NCBI GenBank assembly: GCA_947179485.1
Contig: OX359245.1
Span: forward strand, 30,305,067 to 30,369,066
Direction of reading: 5' to 3'
Length of the DNA: 64,000 nt
DNA from: Allacma fusca
Taxonomy: Eukaryota > Arthropoda > Collembola > Symphypleona > Sminthuridae
In this document: positions 20,529 to 31,853 of the stretch, piece by piece
Numbering within the stretch: the first letter of the stretch is position 1
Layout: each line of letters begins with the position of its first letter
Translations under genes and position numbers: made by a program
The notes under the pieces: model-generated
The model's input: only the letters and a program-made list of their open reading frames with translations
The model's database searches: none
What the model was told of the DNA's origin: nothing

Positions 20529-23081
20529 CTATACGGGAACAAGCGTTAAGTTAAGATTAAGACCCAACATTAGCCACTGGTAATTTCCATCCAAAGAGTA
20601 CACTCTTGATTTAGCGTTTTGAAACCGCGTTGCCATCGTCTCAAGAACAATTCTGCATACCTTTAAATGTAATTAACAAACATTATTCAAACATTTCTTT
20701 TTCCATTTAAACCGCTGAAATTTCAGATTAATAACTTCCAATTAATTTTCTTACGTTAGATGATATACCACAAATCACGAAGTCGCACTTTGCTAGAAAA
20801 TTGAAATCCCTAATAATTGATACTAATCCAGAATCCGAACTTCTCTGCTTTTGAGAGTACAAAGTTTGGTTACTATCGTATCCTAATATTTGCCATTGCG
20901 GAAGTTTATACCTAAATCATTAAAATTTCACGACAGTGTAAGTTTTTTATTTACACAAATATTCACAAACAATTATTATTTTTAGCAAGATTTCAAGTTT
21001 AATCAGTACACAGTACCTTTCATCGAGCAACTATGAGATTAAGCCAAAATGCAAGAATAATATTATAAAGTACAGGATTCAGCCAACGGTAAAAATATTT
21101 CTTTACTTTTTCCGTATACTCATCAGAACAGTATGGTCTTCGGAAGCGACAAAAACAGTTTTAGGATCTTGAATATTTCCCAGGATATGGAAATACGTCT
21201 TTGCAATTTGCATATACTCTTCAGTCGAATGGTACGAATGACTAGCTTCCGTCTTCTTATCAGTTCTGCGGACTTGAATACTAAATTATTGACAAAAATT
21301 TTGCTCAATACATGTTCTAGTTTTAAAAAATTATTACAGATTAACAGTATAGTTATAAATTATCCATTTAATGTGTTTAAATTTAAGTCACTTAATTATC
21401 CATGTGTCCAACTTATTGCCTTTTTATTTATGAGTACGAACGCAAAAATAATGTATATTCACCCAATCACAGGCTTGCTCGCATCAAAAGTGAAATTCTT
21501 CTCATAATTCTCCAACAGCCTTAAAGTTTGCTCGTTATATCTTAATGCATATCTCATGAACTGTCCCATGTACCACAAAAACGGATCAAGGTGTTTAGCT
21601 GCCTTTATTAAGTCTAGTAATTCTTTCGGTATTAAAACTCCTTGGTCAAGCTGTAACGTAACCTTGCGATTATTAACGCAGGAATTTTGCGAACGCAGTG
21701 TCTTGAATTCTGCATGTAAAAAATCATTTGTTTAAACAAATAATAGATCATTCCATAATACGCAAAATCGTTATTAAATAGGATTAAGGTTTACAGAAAT
21801 ATTGAGCTCAAACAATAGACGCAAAGTAACAGGAAACTTACTTAAAGTTGGATGTTCTTTCCAATTGAATGACAAATACATTGTTTTGGAATTTTCTTTG
21901 CACTCTGACCCAAGTGTTTTGAACTTACTTCCCCACGGACTTTTGTAAGGCCATCTGGACAAGTTATGAATAAGGGGAACTCCGAGGGTGAAAGAGACCA
22001 GGACGCAAAATGCTCGATGTTGAAGCTGACATCCAAAACCGCAGTCTAGTTAATTTTACATATCGTTGGCTAAATTATAAAAAGTATCATTTTCCCAGGA
22101 CGCCCCATTTAAAAGATTAGGTTACGAAATTCTACATTTTTTACAATTTAGCCAATAATATGCAGTTTTAATTTTGAAATTAATTCTTCTCAATTCCCTG
22201 ATACCGGAAATTCAGATAGACAGTAAGGCACTACGTTTAAAGATAATTTCCTACTAAAATGCAAATATATTTTGAGAGTTCGAAAATTATCCGTAGCAGA
22301 ATCTCATTGAAATTATTACATACAATTTTTGATTCTTTCGGGGGTTGTTTCTATATGAGGATTTTACTCTTCCTGATAAGACGGACAATCGAAAGTACAA
22401 GGAAATGGGATTTTTGTTCTGTTGTTATTATTGTAAATAAAATTATTTGCGATTAAATTACAATCCTGATGTCCACAATTTAGCGTTAACCTATTGGAAC
22501 AATCCAAATCTTGCATGGTAGTTTCTAATTGAGATTGCATGACCTCAGAGAGATTTTCTAGGTTCCTGAAGCCACTTTCATTTCCGAGCAGTTGGGTCTG
22601 CGTGAGCCAAAATCTGCCATGGGATTGGAGTATGGGGCTTGGCAAATGCCTCAGAATGCTAAGGTAACATTAAGGTAAAATTAATTAAAACAATTCAATT
22701 CAACTCTATGATATGACTTTACAATGGGAATAAATATGTAACGGATGAATTTACAATAGATTTTGGAATTTTCTTACGAAATGTTTTTGTTTTCAACAAG
22801 GTCAAACCAAAACCCTTCCTGGTTGGGTTCATAGGATTCTTTGAATGACTGCAGGATCCTGTAAAAAATTAATTCCCTAAGTTTATTTGCTACTTTATAA
22901 TAATAGGATATATGGGTGTACGAAGTGTGGTACGGAAAAAAATTCCAGGCAAAAATTACTGCGTGTTTTTTATTTGTGGTCCGTTCCACGTCAAGTAAAG
23001 ACCTGCCATACTTGGAAGTAAAACCGCTAAGAGAATCTTAGAAACAACCTTTGACGGTAAGATCCCAAACAATTGGCACAT
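20529..23081 (-). CDS. FUT8-like fucosyltransferase, copy II (8 exons, 437 aa)
   Basis: Exons in order: 22,960-23,081, 22,778-22,858, 22,462-22,658, 21,842-22,045, 21,463-21,709, 21,107-21,280, 20,755-20,911 and 20,529-20,660; they sum to 1314 nt and all introns are GT-AG. The ATG is the first after an in-frame stop. Residues about 16-31 form a type II membrane anchor (KILLAVLLPSMAGLYLTW). The match to FUT8 covers GFWFDLVEN, CSNRLTLNCGHQ, CGFGCQ, WYMGQFMRYALRY, IQVRRTDK (288-292, the GDP-fucose site), CDFVICGISSNVCR and YSLDG. Human FUT8 is 575 aa; here the coiled-coil stem is short and the SH3 domain after the catalytic domain is missing. Expected in the Golgi, adding fucose to N-glycan cores or a related acceptor; the substrate is inferred. 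Confidence 0.85.
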
Positions 23082-24229
23082 GGCCGAGAATTATTGAATG
23101 AAGACTGTCGCAAAAATAATTTAATAAAAATATTGATCGGGCTTTAAAAAATAGATTTGTGAATAATAATTTTGTGATTTTTTTATGCTACAGGGACATA
23201 TTTATTGTAGCTTCCCGAGCTGACTCCCGGGTAGGTACAGGAGACATTAGCTGAATATTATTTCTAGGGGAATGGAGCTTATACACTTATTCATTCCATG
23301 AAATCGTATTTTTGTTTACTCTTGCTGGCACATGTAACTCTACCCTTACAACTGTCATGTGCTGAATTCCATGAATAACATTCTATATTATGTTACTACA
23401 TGTATAGCTCATAAATCCTGAATTGATCAGGACAGGACTATCCTGATTTGAAACAAGATAACCTGATTATCCTGAATTTAGTCCTGATTTTATAAATGCT
23501 AACAAAATATCAATATCTGCTGTTGAGGCAACGTCTGTTGAAATATTGTCATTAATTTCTTGTAACCGATTTGCCCAATAATCCTGATAGTATATACATA
23601 CATGTAAAGGTAACTGAGCCCTATATTTGGAATTAATGTTTGGAAGTTTTCATATCAACCATGTCGAAATAATTGGAATACGTGGATATTGCTTAAAATC
23701 AATTTATTTGCCAAGCTTTCGAACTCAAATAGTGTTCATCTTCAGGGCTTAATTAGATATGGAAGTTTTCATTTCTTAGCGATCGATCTGGGATTACGAG
23801 GAACAATTCCAGTCTTGTACAAACTTGTAATCGTTTATAGCTTGAGATTTCCCACCAATTCTATATTTATTGCACAGGGGGTTAAAGAGTATACAAAATG
23901 CAAACACAAAATCTGAACAAGTTCATGAAATAACCGAATAAACGCAATTTGTGTCAGTTAAAAAGATAAATATTTATCTACACCTACGTATTTAAATATT
24001 ATTCTTAATAGTTTTAGTTTTTTACGAAACCACGAGAGCTTTGTACGGTTGATATGGGTGCCGCTCGGAAATAATCCTGATTAAATAAATTGAATTGAAT
24101 CCGCGTCCGCTCTTAAATTTATGTTTCAACGCAAGATATTTTGTTTCTTAACCTCGCCGATCGATACAATCGAAACAATTATTAACTTATTTCCTTTCTT
24201 CTTCTGATTCCTACCATTCGTACAATGTA
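23082..24229. other. Upstream region of copy II, duplicated upstream of copy III
   Basis: Matches 37,008-38,340 over most of its length with small gaps. It contains clustered TCCTGA/TCAGGA words (23,415-23,480) and a weak 75-codon plus-strand ORF (23,689-23,916) that also survives in the second copy. The ORF has no recognisable domain and I do not call it a gene. Confidence 0.6.
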
Positions 24230-24237
24230 GCTCGTAG

Positions 24238-25830
24238 TAAAGGTCTTCACGGATCGGATTCTGGTCTGATCCGTATCCGATCCTACCCGATCCGGTAAAT
24301 TCCGGATTTCAAAAACACCCATCCTATCCGATCCGATAGAGTCGGATACCATTTTATAAGTATCCGTATCCGATCCGGAATGTTCGGTTCCGATAAAATT
24401 TTCGGTCCGGCCCGTCTGATACATTTACGGATGCATCCGATTCGATCCGCGGATATCCGAACCTTACTTCAAGAAACCGTAAAAGAGATATATCTTATAT
24501 ATTGGGCATGTTTCTAATTTTATCACATTCAAATCAATATGAAAATTTTTTAATTCCGGTGTATCGATAATTACCTCGTTAGATGCAAAACCAATTTTGC
24601 TTCCAAAAAACTGAAAACAAATAGATTATGCATTCAATATAATTGACACGGCTTTCCTTGATTCTTTTGTCTTGAATATTTTTCCACCAACTTTTTAAGT
24701 TCATGTTGGAAATAAGTACTGAGAAAAATAATTAAAAATGTAACAACAAATTCACGAAGAATTTGAACAATTGATGCCGGGCACGTTGCATGCGTGTATG
24801 GAGGACGAGAATTCTCATGAATGCATTAAAGTTTCAAATTAGAGGTGGGATTCGGGCTTGGCTTCAGGCCCGAACCCGGAAGAAACCCGAACAAATACTC
24901 AATTAGCCCGACCCCGCCCGCCAACGGGCTAAATATTCGATATTCAACCCGGCCTGTTTTATGCACTTCACATTTTGTGAAACCCGAACCCGTTAAAAAC
25001 CCGGTCTCCAAAATATTTTACAACCCGAACCCGCTAAAAACCTGATCTTTAAATAGTTTTAAAACCCGATGAAAATCCGGCTTTTTACTAACAATTGAAT
25101 CCGCTGTGAAACCTTTATTTACGTATTCTATTTTATTTGCATATACTGTCCATCCCAATAAACGTGCACACACGGAGCAAAACTTACCTCTGAAAATTTT
25201 TCAAACTTAATGGATCGTTTCAAAATGTTTAAGCATTTGTACGTATTGCAATGCTTGAACTCTGCGCAACGTCAAATATGCATGCCACCTATCTGTCCTA
25301 AATCATATTCTAGTAGAATTGTCGGGTCATTTGTAATTTGTGACCCCTCCCGAAACCCGAACTGAAAAATAAATGCAGGCCCAAGCCCGATCTTAACCAG
25401 GTTTCATTGTTTTAGTGCAGCCCGAACCCGGTCGGAGCCCAACGTAAGTTCGTATTTGCAGCCCGAACCCGGCTAAAAACCCGGCCGGGTCGGGTTCGGG
25501 CCGGCCCGAATCTAATAGCCCGCTTCCTGGCCTCACCTCTATTTCAAATCCAAGAATCTCTCTACTATAAAATGCGTGACAATATGATAGCATTATTCCT
25601 CACGAGAGGGCGCGTCTAAAAGACGGATATCCGCCGGATCATCCGAAAACACAGAACATGCTCATCCTATACGGTCGGATGCATTCATTACTGCATCAAA
25701 TCCTATCCGAAATAAATACACGGAATCAAATGATGCATCCGGTCCACCATATGTTTGACGGATAGGATTAATTGTGTTTTCAATCCTATCCGAATCCGTC
25801 CGGGTCAATCCGATCCGATGAAGACGTTTA
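24238..25830. mobile_element. hAT-like element with GGATCGGAT arrays, carrying a nested element
   Basis: The ends TAAAGGTCTTC and GAAGACGTTTA are inverted repeats with one mismatch. An exact 8-bp duplication, GCTCGTAG, flanks them (24,230-24,237 and 25,831-25,838). Both subterminal parts (24,240-24,460 and 25,630-25,825) are packed with variants of GGATCCGAT and CGGATCGGAT. The paralogous block near 38,340 lacks this element, so it arrived after the duplication. A second element sits inside it at 24,840-25,541. No transposase is encoded. Confidence 0.9.
24840..25541. mobile_element. Nested hAT-like element with CCCGAACCCG arrays
   Basis: The ends TAGAGGTG and CACCTCTA are inverted repeats. 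An exact 8-bp duplication, TTTCAAAT, flanks them (24,832-24,839 and 25,542-25,549). The subterminal regions consist of repeated CCCGAACCCG and GGCCCG words (24,855-25,080 and 25,345-25,520). The element is 702 bp and non-coding. Its insertion into the outer element gives the order of events. Confidence 0.92.
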
Positions 25831-25838
25831 GCTCGTAG

Positions 25839-26631
25839 CACGCAGGGGTTCAATGCCTTTTGTCTGGCTATTTTGTTTGTTATTTGTTCGGTATACGCCT
25901 CAGGATAACAACTTGTAAACAGGAAAGGAATTTATTCTACTTGGAAATATTTTGTTACATATGGAAATACATTGGAAATACATTTGTTATGTTAACTAGG
26001 AATGATTTCATTGTGCACAAATTTGACCCAATTTTGTCCACGTTTGCTCACATCTTTTCCATACTATCAATTTTGGGATGTTGTTCATTTCATTCACTGT
26101 ATTTCTTGAAGAAGCCTTTTTCAGCATAATTTTAACTTTCTCACCAATTCAGACGGTATCTTCAAATGAACGAAAAAGAAAAATTGCCAGAAAAAAGCGT
26201 TGATCACATTCGTGCTACGTTTGTAAAGAAATAAACGCGAGATTTTTGCTTGTGAGAAGCACGGGGATCAGGTTATTGTTCCCGATCGGATCCTTCAGGT
26301 CAGGTCTTTGACTTTTAACGATGTCAAGAGGTGATTAAATATTTGAAGCAAAAAATTAAGGCACTGATACTTTCAATTTAATTTTGTATATATTTTCCAA
26401 TTTATGAAACGAACTTCCCATTTTGTAGCTAAATCTTACTTTACTCTTCTGTCACCCGTCAAAATTATTCATTCTAGCAGTTTCATGCTATGATCGTTTA
26501 AAAATTCATTAAATTTAAAACAAACTAGCGTCAAATGATGTATATTCTTTTATAAATTTTTATACCCGGAGTAAAACTTTAAGAACTTTCAAAATTCTCA
26601 GTTTTTCCAAAAAAATCTAGACTTCCCTCTA
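25839..26631. other. Duplicated flank, nothing coding recognised
   Basis: Corresponds to about 38,390-39,350 in the second unit, with deletions on either side. It shares ordinary AT-rich sequence with no ORF conserved in both. Confidence 0.55.
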
Positions 26632-26639
26632 CTTCCTTG

Positions 26640-27660
26640 TAGTGGTCGGATCGATTCAATTTGATTCGAACTTTTCAATTTGATTCAATTTGAAGCTTGA
26701 ATTGAATCGAAAAACCGATTTTCGATTCAATGCGCCCCAAAGCAATTCAATTTGATTCAATTCACTCAGTGAATCGAATTGAATCGTAAATCGAACGATT
26801 CAAGTGAGAAAATACAAAATTTTCCTTATGTTACTGGAGTGTCGTATACATATTATAAAGGGTATAGTAAAAGCTACGCTAAAATAACAAACGTTGTGGT
26901 ATACGTCAGGATCCACCAGTCCCTACCTTTTTCAGTCCAAGTCAAAATCAGTCTTAAGTGTCTGATCAGTCAGTCAGTCCTTAAGTCTGTTTGCCGTTTC
27001 CTATGAGTCTCAGTCAGTCACAGTCATTATAAGAGTCACTCGAATAAGTCACAGTCTCAGAGGACAATGCGAAAATTTCAAAAATACCTATTTTTTTGTA
27101 ATTTTCTTGTGCTGCATTTCAATACAATTGATGACCTGGAATCTGCTTTTGTAAAATACTACGAAAATCTCCAATATTTTCAATGTAGATTTTTGTTCCG
27201 CTAGATACGTTGTGTACGCTTTATGATTTTCTTGTTTCCTACATTGGTGTAAGCGTTCGATTCAGTCTCAGTCAGTCCCGCTGAACCAGAAATAAGTCTA
27301 AGTCAGTCAAAGTCTTCAGCTATAGTTAGATTTATCAGTCGCAGTCTCAGTCAGTCATCAGTCAGTCACTCAATGCTGCAGTCAGTCCTTCAGCATCAGT
27401 CCAAGACTGGTCTATCCTGGTATACGTAGTATTTGGACTTTGAATATGCGGAAAAAAAGTACCCGTGCGCAGCCGAAGCGGTTTTAATGAATTGTTTGAA
27501 TTGCAATTCCCATGATATGATTCGATTCAGTTCAGTACCCAAATCGAATCATTCGATTTGGTTTTGTTGTAAATCGAATCGAAATACTACTGAATCGAAT
27601 TGAATCGAATCGAATCGAATCGAAAATTTCCAATTCTGAATTGAATTGGTCCGACCACTA
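26640..27660. mobile_element. hAT-like element with GATTCAATT and CAGTCAGT arrays
   Basis: The ends TAGTGGTCGGA and TCCGACCACTA are perfect inverted repeats. An 8-bp duplication, CTTCCTTG, flanks them (26,632-26,639 and 27,661-27,668). The empty site is preserved in the paralogous block at about 39,350 (one CTTCCTTG). The subterminal arrays are made of TTGATTCAATT and CGAATCGAATC. The interior has a long run of CAGT/CAGTCAGT words (26,910-27,400). It is non-coding, 1021 bp. Confidence 0.93.
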
Positions 27661-27883
27661 CTTCCTTGCTCTATCACTGTACCCTGAAGTTTTGTGCTTA
27701 GGGGCGGAAAACATTTTTAAAAATCTGGTAGGAAATTTCCTATCAAATGGGAAAATTAATCCTACAAACAAACAGACACCCCGACAAATCCAATTGGAAT
27801 TGGGTCTTTTCGCTTTGCTTCGCCCCTAAAAATCATAGGTAATCAGAACTTATGGATTTTTCCATTTTTTTTATGGATTTGGT

Positions 27884-28230
27884 TTTCGACAAGATCAAGC
27901 CTAAAACTATCCAGGTTGGATTCATAGGATTCATTGAATGATTGCAAGATCCTGGAAAATATTAATTCCGTAAGTTTATTTGTTACTTGATAATAATATG
28001 ACAATAATTACAACTATGAAATACAGTGCGAAAAAATATAATAGATAGTAATAAGATGTGCAATTATGACTATGAAGTATAGTGTGATAAAAACCGTTAG
28101 GAAATTACTGCGTGTTTATGATTTGTGGTCCGTTCCACTTCAAGTATTGACCTGCCATACTAAGAAATAAAACCGCTAAGAGAATCTTAGAAATAATCTT
28201 TGACGGCAAGATCCCAAACAATTGGCACAT
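27884..28230 (-). pseudogene. FUT8-like exons 1-2 only, copy VI
   Basis: Exon 1 (28,109-28,230) encodes the membrane anchor MCQLFGILPSK...KILLAVLFLSMAG and ends at a good GTAAT donor. Exon 2 begins at 27,951 and is homologous to exon 2 of the full genes, but its 3' end has decayed into an A/T-rich run and lost the donor. No further exons follow. The open frame extends upstream of the usual ATG. It is best read as a dead duplicate. The equivalent exons at 39,562-39,866 are intact. Confidence 0.75.
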
Positions 28231-29485
28231 GGCCGAGTTATTATCTATTGAATGAAGACTATAGCAAAAATAATTTAATGACAAAGAATCATTTCGTGAA
28301 CTCTTTACTCTACACAGGGGCATTGGAAGCTTCCCCAATTTAATCCCGGGTAGGCACTTACAAGGGACATTAACTGAATATTATTGCTGGAGGAGTGGGA
28401 ACTTACTCTTATTTTGTCGTATCGTAGCCTCATTTTTACTCTTTCATCTGCGCTTCATATCATGTATTCATTGTTAGATATGCCCAGCTGTGACTTACTT
28501 TAACAAAAAAGAGTAGATAATATAATATTTTATCACTGCAGATGTAACCTTGCCCTCGCAATCCGTATGTGCAAAACTCTAAGAAAATATTAAATATTAT
28601 GCTACTATACACGTAATTAGGATAATTGCGAAAAAGTATATTTTACATGTATAAGTCGGCTGCTAATTGAGCATCTATTACTTCTATAAAATGCTGGATC
28701 TTTTAGAACTACAAAGTCCCGCGATTAGTAGATTACTCGCTATCAGAAAAATACTTAGATAAAAACTTAGCTTAGTTATTTCCAGGCTTGAAGGATTACA
28801 CAGCTATTTGTACATTACACACATTTAAGTACATTAAATGTTCTGTTATAAGATAATTGTCCGTACATCAGAGTTGTGTGGGCATCTCGAATTTACTGTA
28901 AGTATTTACAGATACCAAGTGTAGGTAATTGAGTAGTACCGATTTCAGGTGCAGGTCCATAATCCATTGTATTAAAAGTAAGTCCCCCTGAACCAAAGTT
29001 TAGAATGTTGAATGTGGGGAAATTTGTCAAAGAGATGGAAGATAAAAAACTTGACATTGACAATCGCCGATATTACGAAGAAATTAACAGCAATGTAAAA
29101 AATCATCTGTGATCAGCACTACTGGCTTAAGTCACTAAGAGGCGAAACGACACTATGTGCTGTAACAGAATTAGCTGGTAACTACTTATACGTAGCACTG
29201 GCCCTATAAACACCTCAAATTTTAATGACTAACTATACCAGTGAGCGTTGACTATTGGTCAGTAAAGCGCTTATGTACACCGGTGGACATCAAAACGTTT
29301 GTGGAAGAACTCATCTACGTGCAAACATACACATCTTTTTTGCAGATGCTTTAGATGTTCCAATTTTTATAATTCTTTATGTTTTAGAAGAACAAGCAGT
29401 CACAGAAGACACCAACTAAATCTCATATATTAATTTAACGAATTATTTTTCAACGTTTCATTTTCTTAACAAGAGTTTAGCACGC
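28231..29485. other. Duplicated block shared with 39,867-40,985
   Basis: Bases 28,231-29,280 match 39,867-40,985. A plus-strand stretch at 28,975-29,110 reads PPEPKFRMLNVGKFVKEM and then RRYYEEINSN before a stop; the second unit keeps the last part. It might be a fragment of an exon, but I could not name it. Bases 29,280-29,485 hold nothing recognisable. Confidence 0.5.
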
Positions 29486-29773
29486 TTAATTTACACAATG
29501 AGGTGCAGCGGCTGGAACAAGAACTGCAGGGTTCCAAAGGATAAATTGGCCATCTTTAAAGAAGTTGATGACGAGAGTAGCAGGTACCTGAACAAGGGAC
29601 GGGTAGACACGTGCGAACCCTGGCGGAGTAAGACACAAAGCTATGTTCCTCCCTAGAAATTCACAATTATTGGTCATCCCTTCCTTGGTAAGCTTTAGTT
29701 GTAAATACAAAAATAAGTAAAATTTGAGCTTTAAATGCCTGTACAACGAAACATTTGAGTCTATTTCTAGCAC
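29486..29773 (-). CDS. Unrecognised exon-like ORF
   Basis: The minus-strand frame reads coding-like from about 29,700 (LTKEGMTNNCEFLGRN, then ARVYPSLVQVPATLVI) to a stop at 29,486 after APHCVN. It is preceded by a possible acceptor (TTTACAACTAAAG), so the coding part may be a terminal exon of about 70 codons rather than the whole ORF. I do not recognise a family. It is absent from the otherwise matching unit at 40,985, which jumps directly to the next block. Either an inserted gene fragment or chance. Confidence 0.35.
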   Translation of the reverse strand: MLEIDSNVSLYRHLKLKFYLFLYLQLKLTKEGMTNNCEFLGRNIALCLTPPGFARVYPSLVQVPATLVINFFKDGQFILWNPAVLVPAAAPHCVN

Positions 29774-29904
29774 AATATTTCTCTCTGAATTCTCGAAGCT
29801 GAATTTTATTCAGTATGTAAAATGCAATGCATTTCTAGTATTCTTCCCTATTTGTAAGAGAGCCCATGTAAGGCATTTGTCGCAATTTGATAGACAATTG
29901 TCGA

Positions 29905-30042
29905 CATTTTGTTGATATTTTGCTGATAATTTGTTGATATTTTGCTGATATTTTGTTGATATTTTGTTGATCTTTTATTGATCTTTTGTTGATATTTTGT
30001 TGATCTTTTATTGATCTTTTGTTGATATTTTGTTGATATTTG
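29905..30042. repeat. 12-bp tandem array TTTTGTTGATAT
   Basis: About 11 copies, with GCTGATAT and ATTGATCT variants. The homologous place at 20,218 has only two copies, so the array expanded after duplication. Confidence 0.9.
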
Positions 30043-30301
30043 TACTGAGCATCTAGAATACTAATTTTGTCATACCCGTAAATAACAACTCAAAGAAGGT
30101 TAGTACTGTGTCAACGGTATATCCATTCCTACATATTGTTCAAGGAAGTCCATGAAATGCTTTATTGGAACATGGTCAGACTCAATTATCAGTTCAAATA
30201 TGCAGAGTTCGGGAGAGGTCACAAACCATCAATCTTATTGTGAGGCATTTTCGAATTTTTATTATAAATCTGACATTTCAAAATGATTTCGTATTTTGCA
30301 T

Positions 30302-31062
30302 TTACATTGCATATACGGGAACAAGCGTTAAATTAAGATTAAGACCCAACATTAGCCACTGGTAAATTCCATCCAAAGAGTACAATCTTGATTTAGCGTT
30401 TTGAAACCGCGTTGCCATCGTCTCAAGAACAATTCTGCATACCTTTAAATGTAATTAACAAACATTATTCAAACATTTCTTTTTCCATTTAAACCGCTGA
30501 AATTTCAGATTAATAACTTCCAATTAATTTTCTTACGTTAGATGATATACCACAAATCACGAAGTCGCACTTTGCTAGAAAATTGAAATCCCTAATAATT
30601 GATACTAATCCAGAATCCGAACTTCTCTGCTTTTGAGAGTACAAAGTTTGGTTACTATCGTATCCTAATATTTGCCATTGCGGAAGTTTATACCTAAATC
30701 ATTAAAATTTCACGACAGTGTAAGTTTTTTATTTACACAAATATTCACAAACAATTATTATTTTTAGCAAGATTTCAAGTTTAATCAGTACACAGTACCT
30801 TTCATCGAGCAACTATGAGATTAAGCCAAAATGCAAGAATAATATTATAAAGTACAGGATTCAGCCAACGGTAAAAATATTTCTTTACTTTTTCCGTATA
30901 CTCATCAGAACAGTATGGTCTTCGGAAGCGACAAAAACAGTTTTAGGATCTTGAATATTTCCCAGGATATGGAAATACGTCTTTGCAATTTGCATATACT
31001 CTTCAGTCGAATGGTACGAATGACTAGCTTCCGTCTTCTTATCAGTTCTGCGGACTTGAATA
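30302..31062 (-). pseudogene. FUT8-like gene copy VII, last three exons
   Basis: Exons 30,889-31,062, 30,537-30,693 and about 30,302-30,442 are almost identical to the last three exons of copy II. The usual TAG stop is changed to TAT, so the frame runs three codons further. Upstream, only the last 22 bases of exon 5 remain (31,250-31,271, with its donor), cut off by GC-rich foreign sequence. The copy is truncated and very recent. Confidence 0.85.
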
Positions 31063-31271
31063 CTAAATTATTGACAAAAATTTTGCTCAATACATGTTCT
31101 AGTTTTAAAAAATTATTACAGATTAACAGTATAGTTATAAATTATCCATTTAATGTGTTTAAATTTAAGTCACTTAATTATCCATGTGTCCAACTTTCTG
31201 GCATTTTATTTACGAGTCACGTAAACAAAAATAATGTAGATATATTCACCCAAACACAGGCTGGCTCGCAT

Positions 31272-31506
31272 TTGTCTCCGCCCCGTCCAGATTTTTTGTG
31301 GGGACAATTTGCCTGTTTCCGGTCCACCCGGATTTCGTATGGGGACAGTAATTTTGCCCCGGTCACGTCCCGTGTCCTGCGGGACGTCCCTGTCCCCTGG
31401 CGATTAGTACTGACCATTAGTGCTGGCGGTGAATGTTTATTTATATTTTAAATCGAATCAATGAATGATTTTCAAGTGCAAAACATAAGATATAACTAGA
31501 ATCTAA
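31272..31506. other. GC-rich insert fragment with GTCCC words
   Basis: The stretch 31,275-31,400 repeats short GGGAC/GTCCC motifs (for example GGTCACGTCCCGTGTCC), unlike the surrounding AT-rich DNA. It resembles the subterminal arrays of the hAT-like elements in this window, but I found no end pair or target duplication. Confidence 0.45.
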
Positions 31507-31853
31507 CTAACCATCTAGCTTGCCTTTTATCTTGTTGACAACAGTAATATTATATTTATCCCACCATTCCGTGTTACTAAATTTAAGCCAAACTTTAAGA
31601 GCACGCATATTTTGATTGAAACTGCAAGCACTGCCAGTCTCTTTGAGGTTAACAAAACGGCTCCAGTTGAGAATAATCTTTGAACTGGAACACCCGTTGC
31701 GGGCGCCCCTAAACACTCCCGCGCCATTTTTGCAAGATAAGGATACAGAAAATCATTTTCGTAGCAATAATCATTATTTAAGCAGTTACTTTTAATCAAA
31801 TATATAATTTCGAAAAACCAGTTTCGAAACCAATTCGAATACGGATCGATCAA
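31507..31853 (-). pseudogene. hAT transposase C-terminal (dimerisation) fragment
   Basis: One minus-strand frame reads YPYLAKMARECLGAPATG, VPVQRLFSTGAVLLTSKR. This is the signature of the hAT C-terminal dimerisation domain (Dimer_Tnp_hAT). A neighbouring frame continues with NQNMRALKVWLKF, the segment that normally follows, so one frameshift separates them. The rest of the transposase is absent. It shows that autonomous hAT elements lived here once. Confidence 0.8.

Noticed and set aside
23689..23916. 75-codon ORF kept in both duplicated units
   Set aside because: The two units are so similar that an open frame can survive by chance. No domain was recognised.
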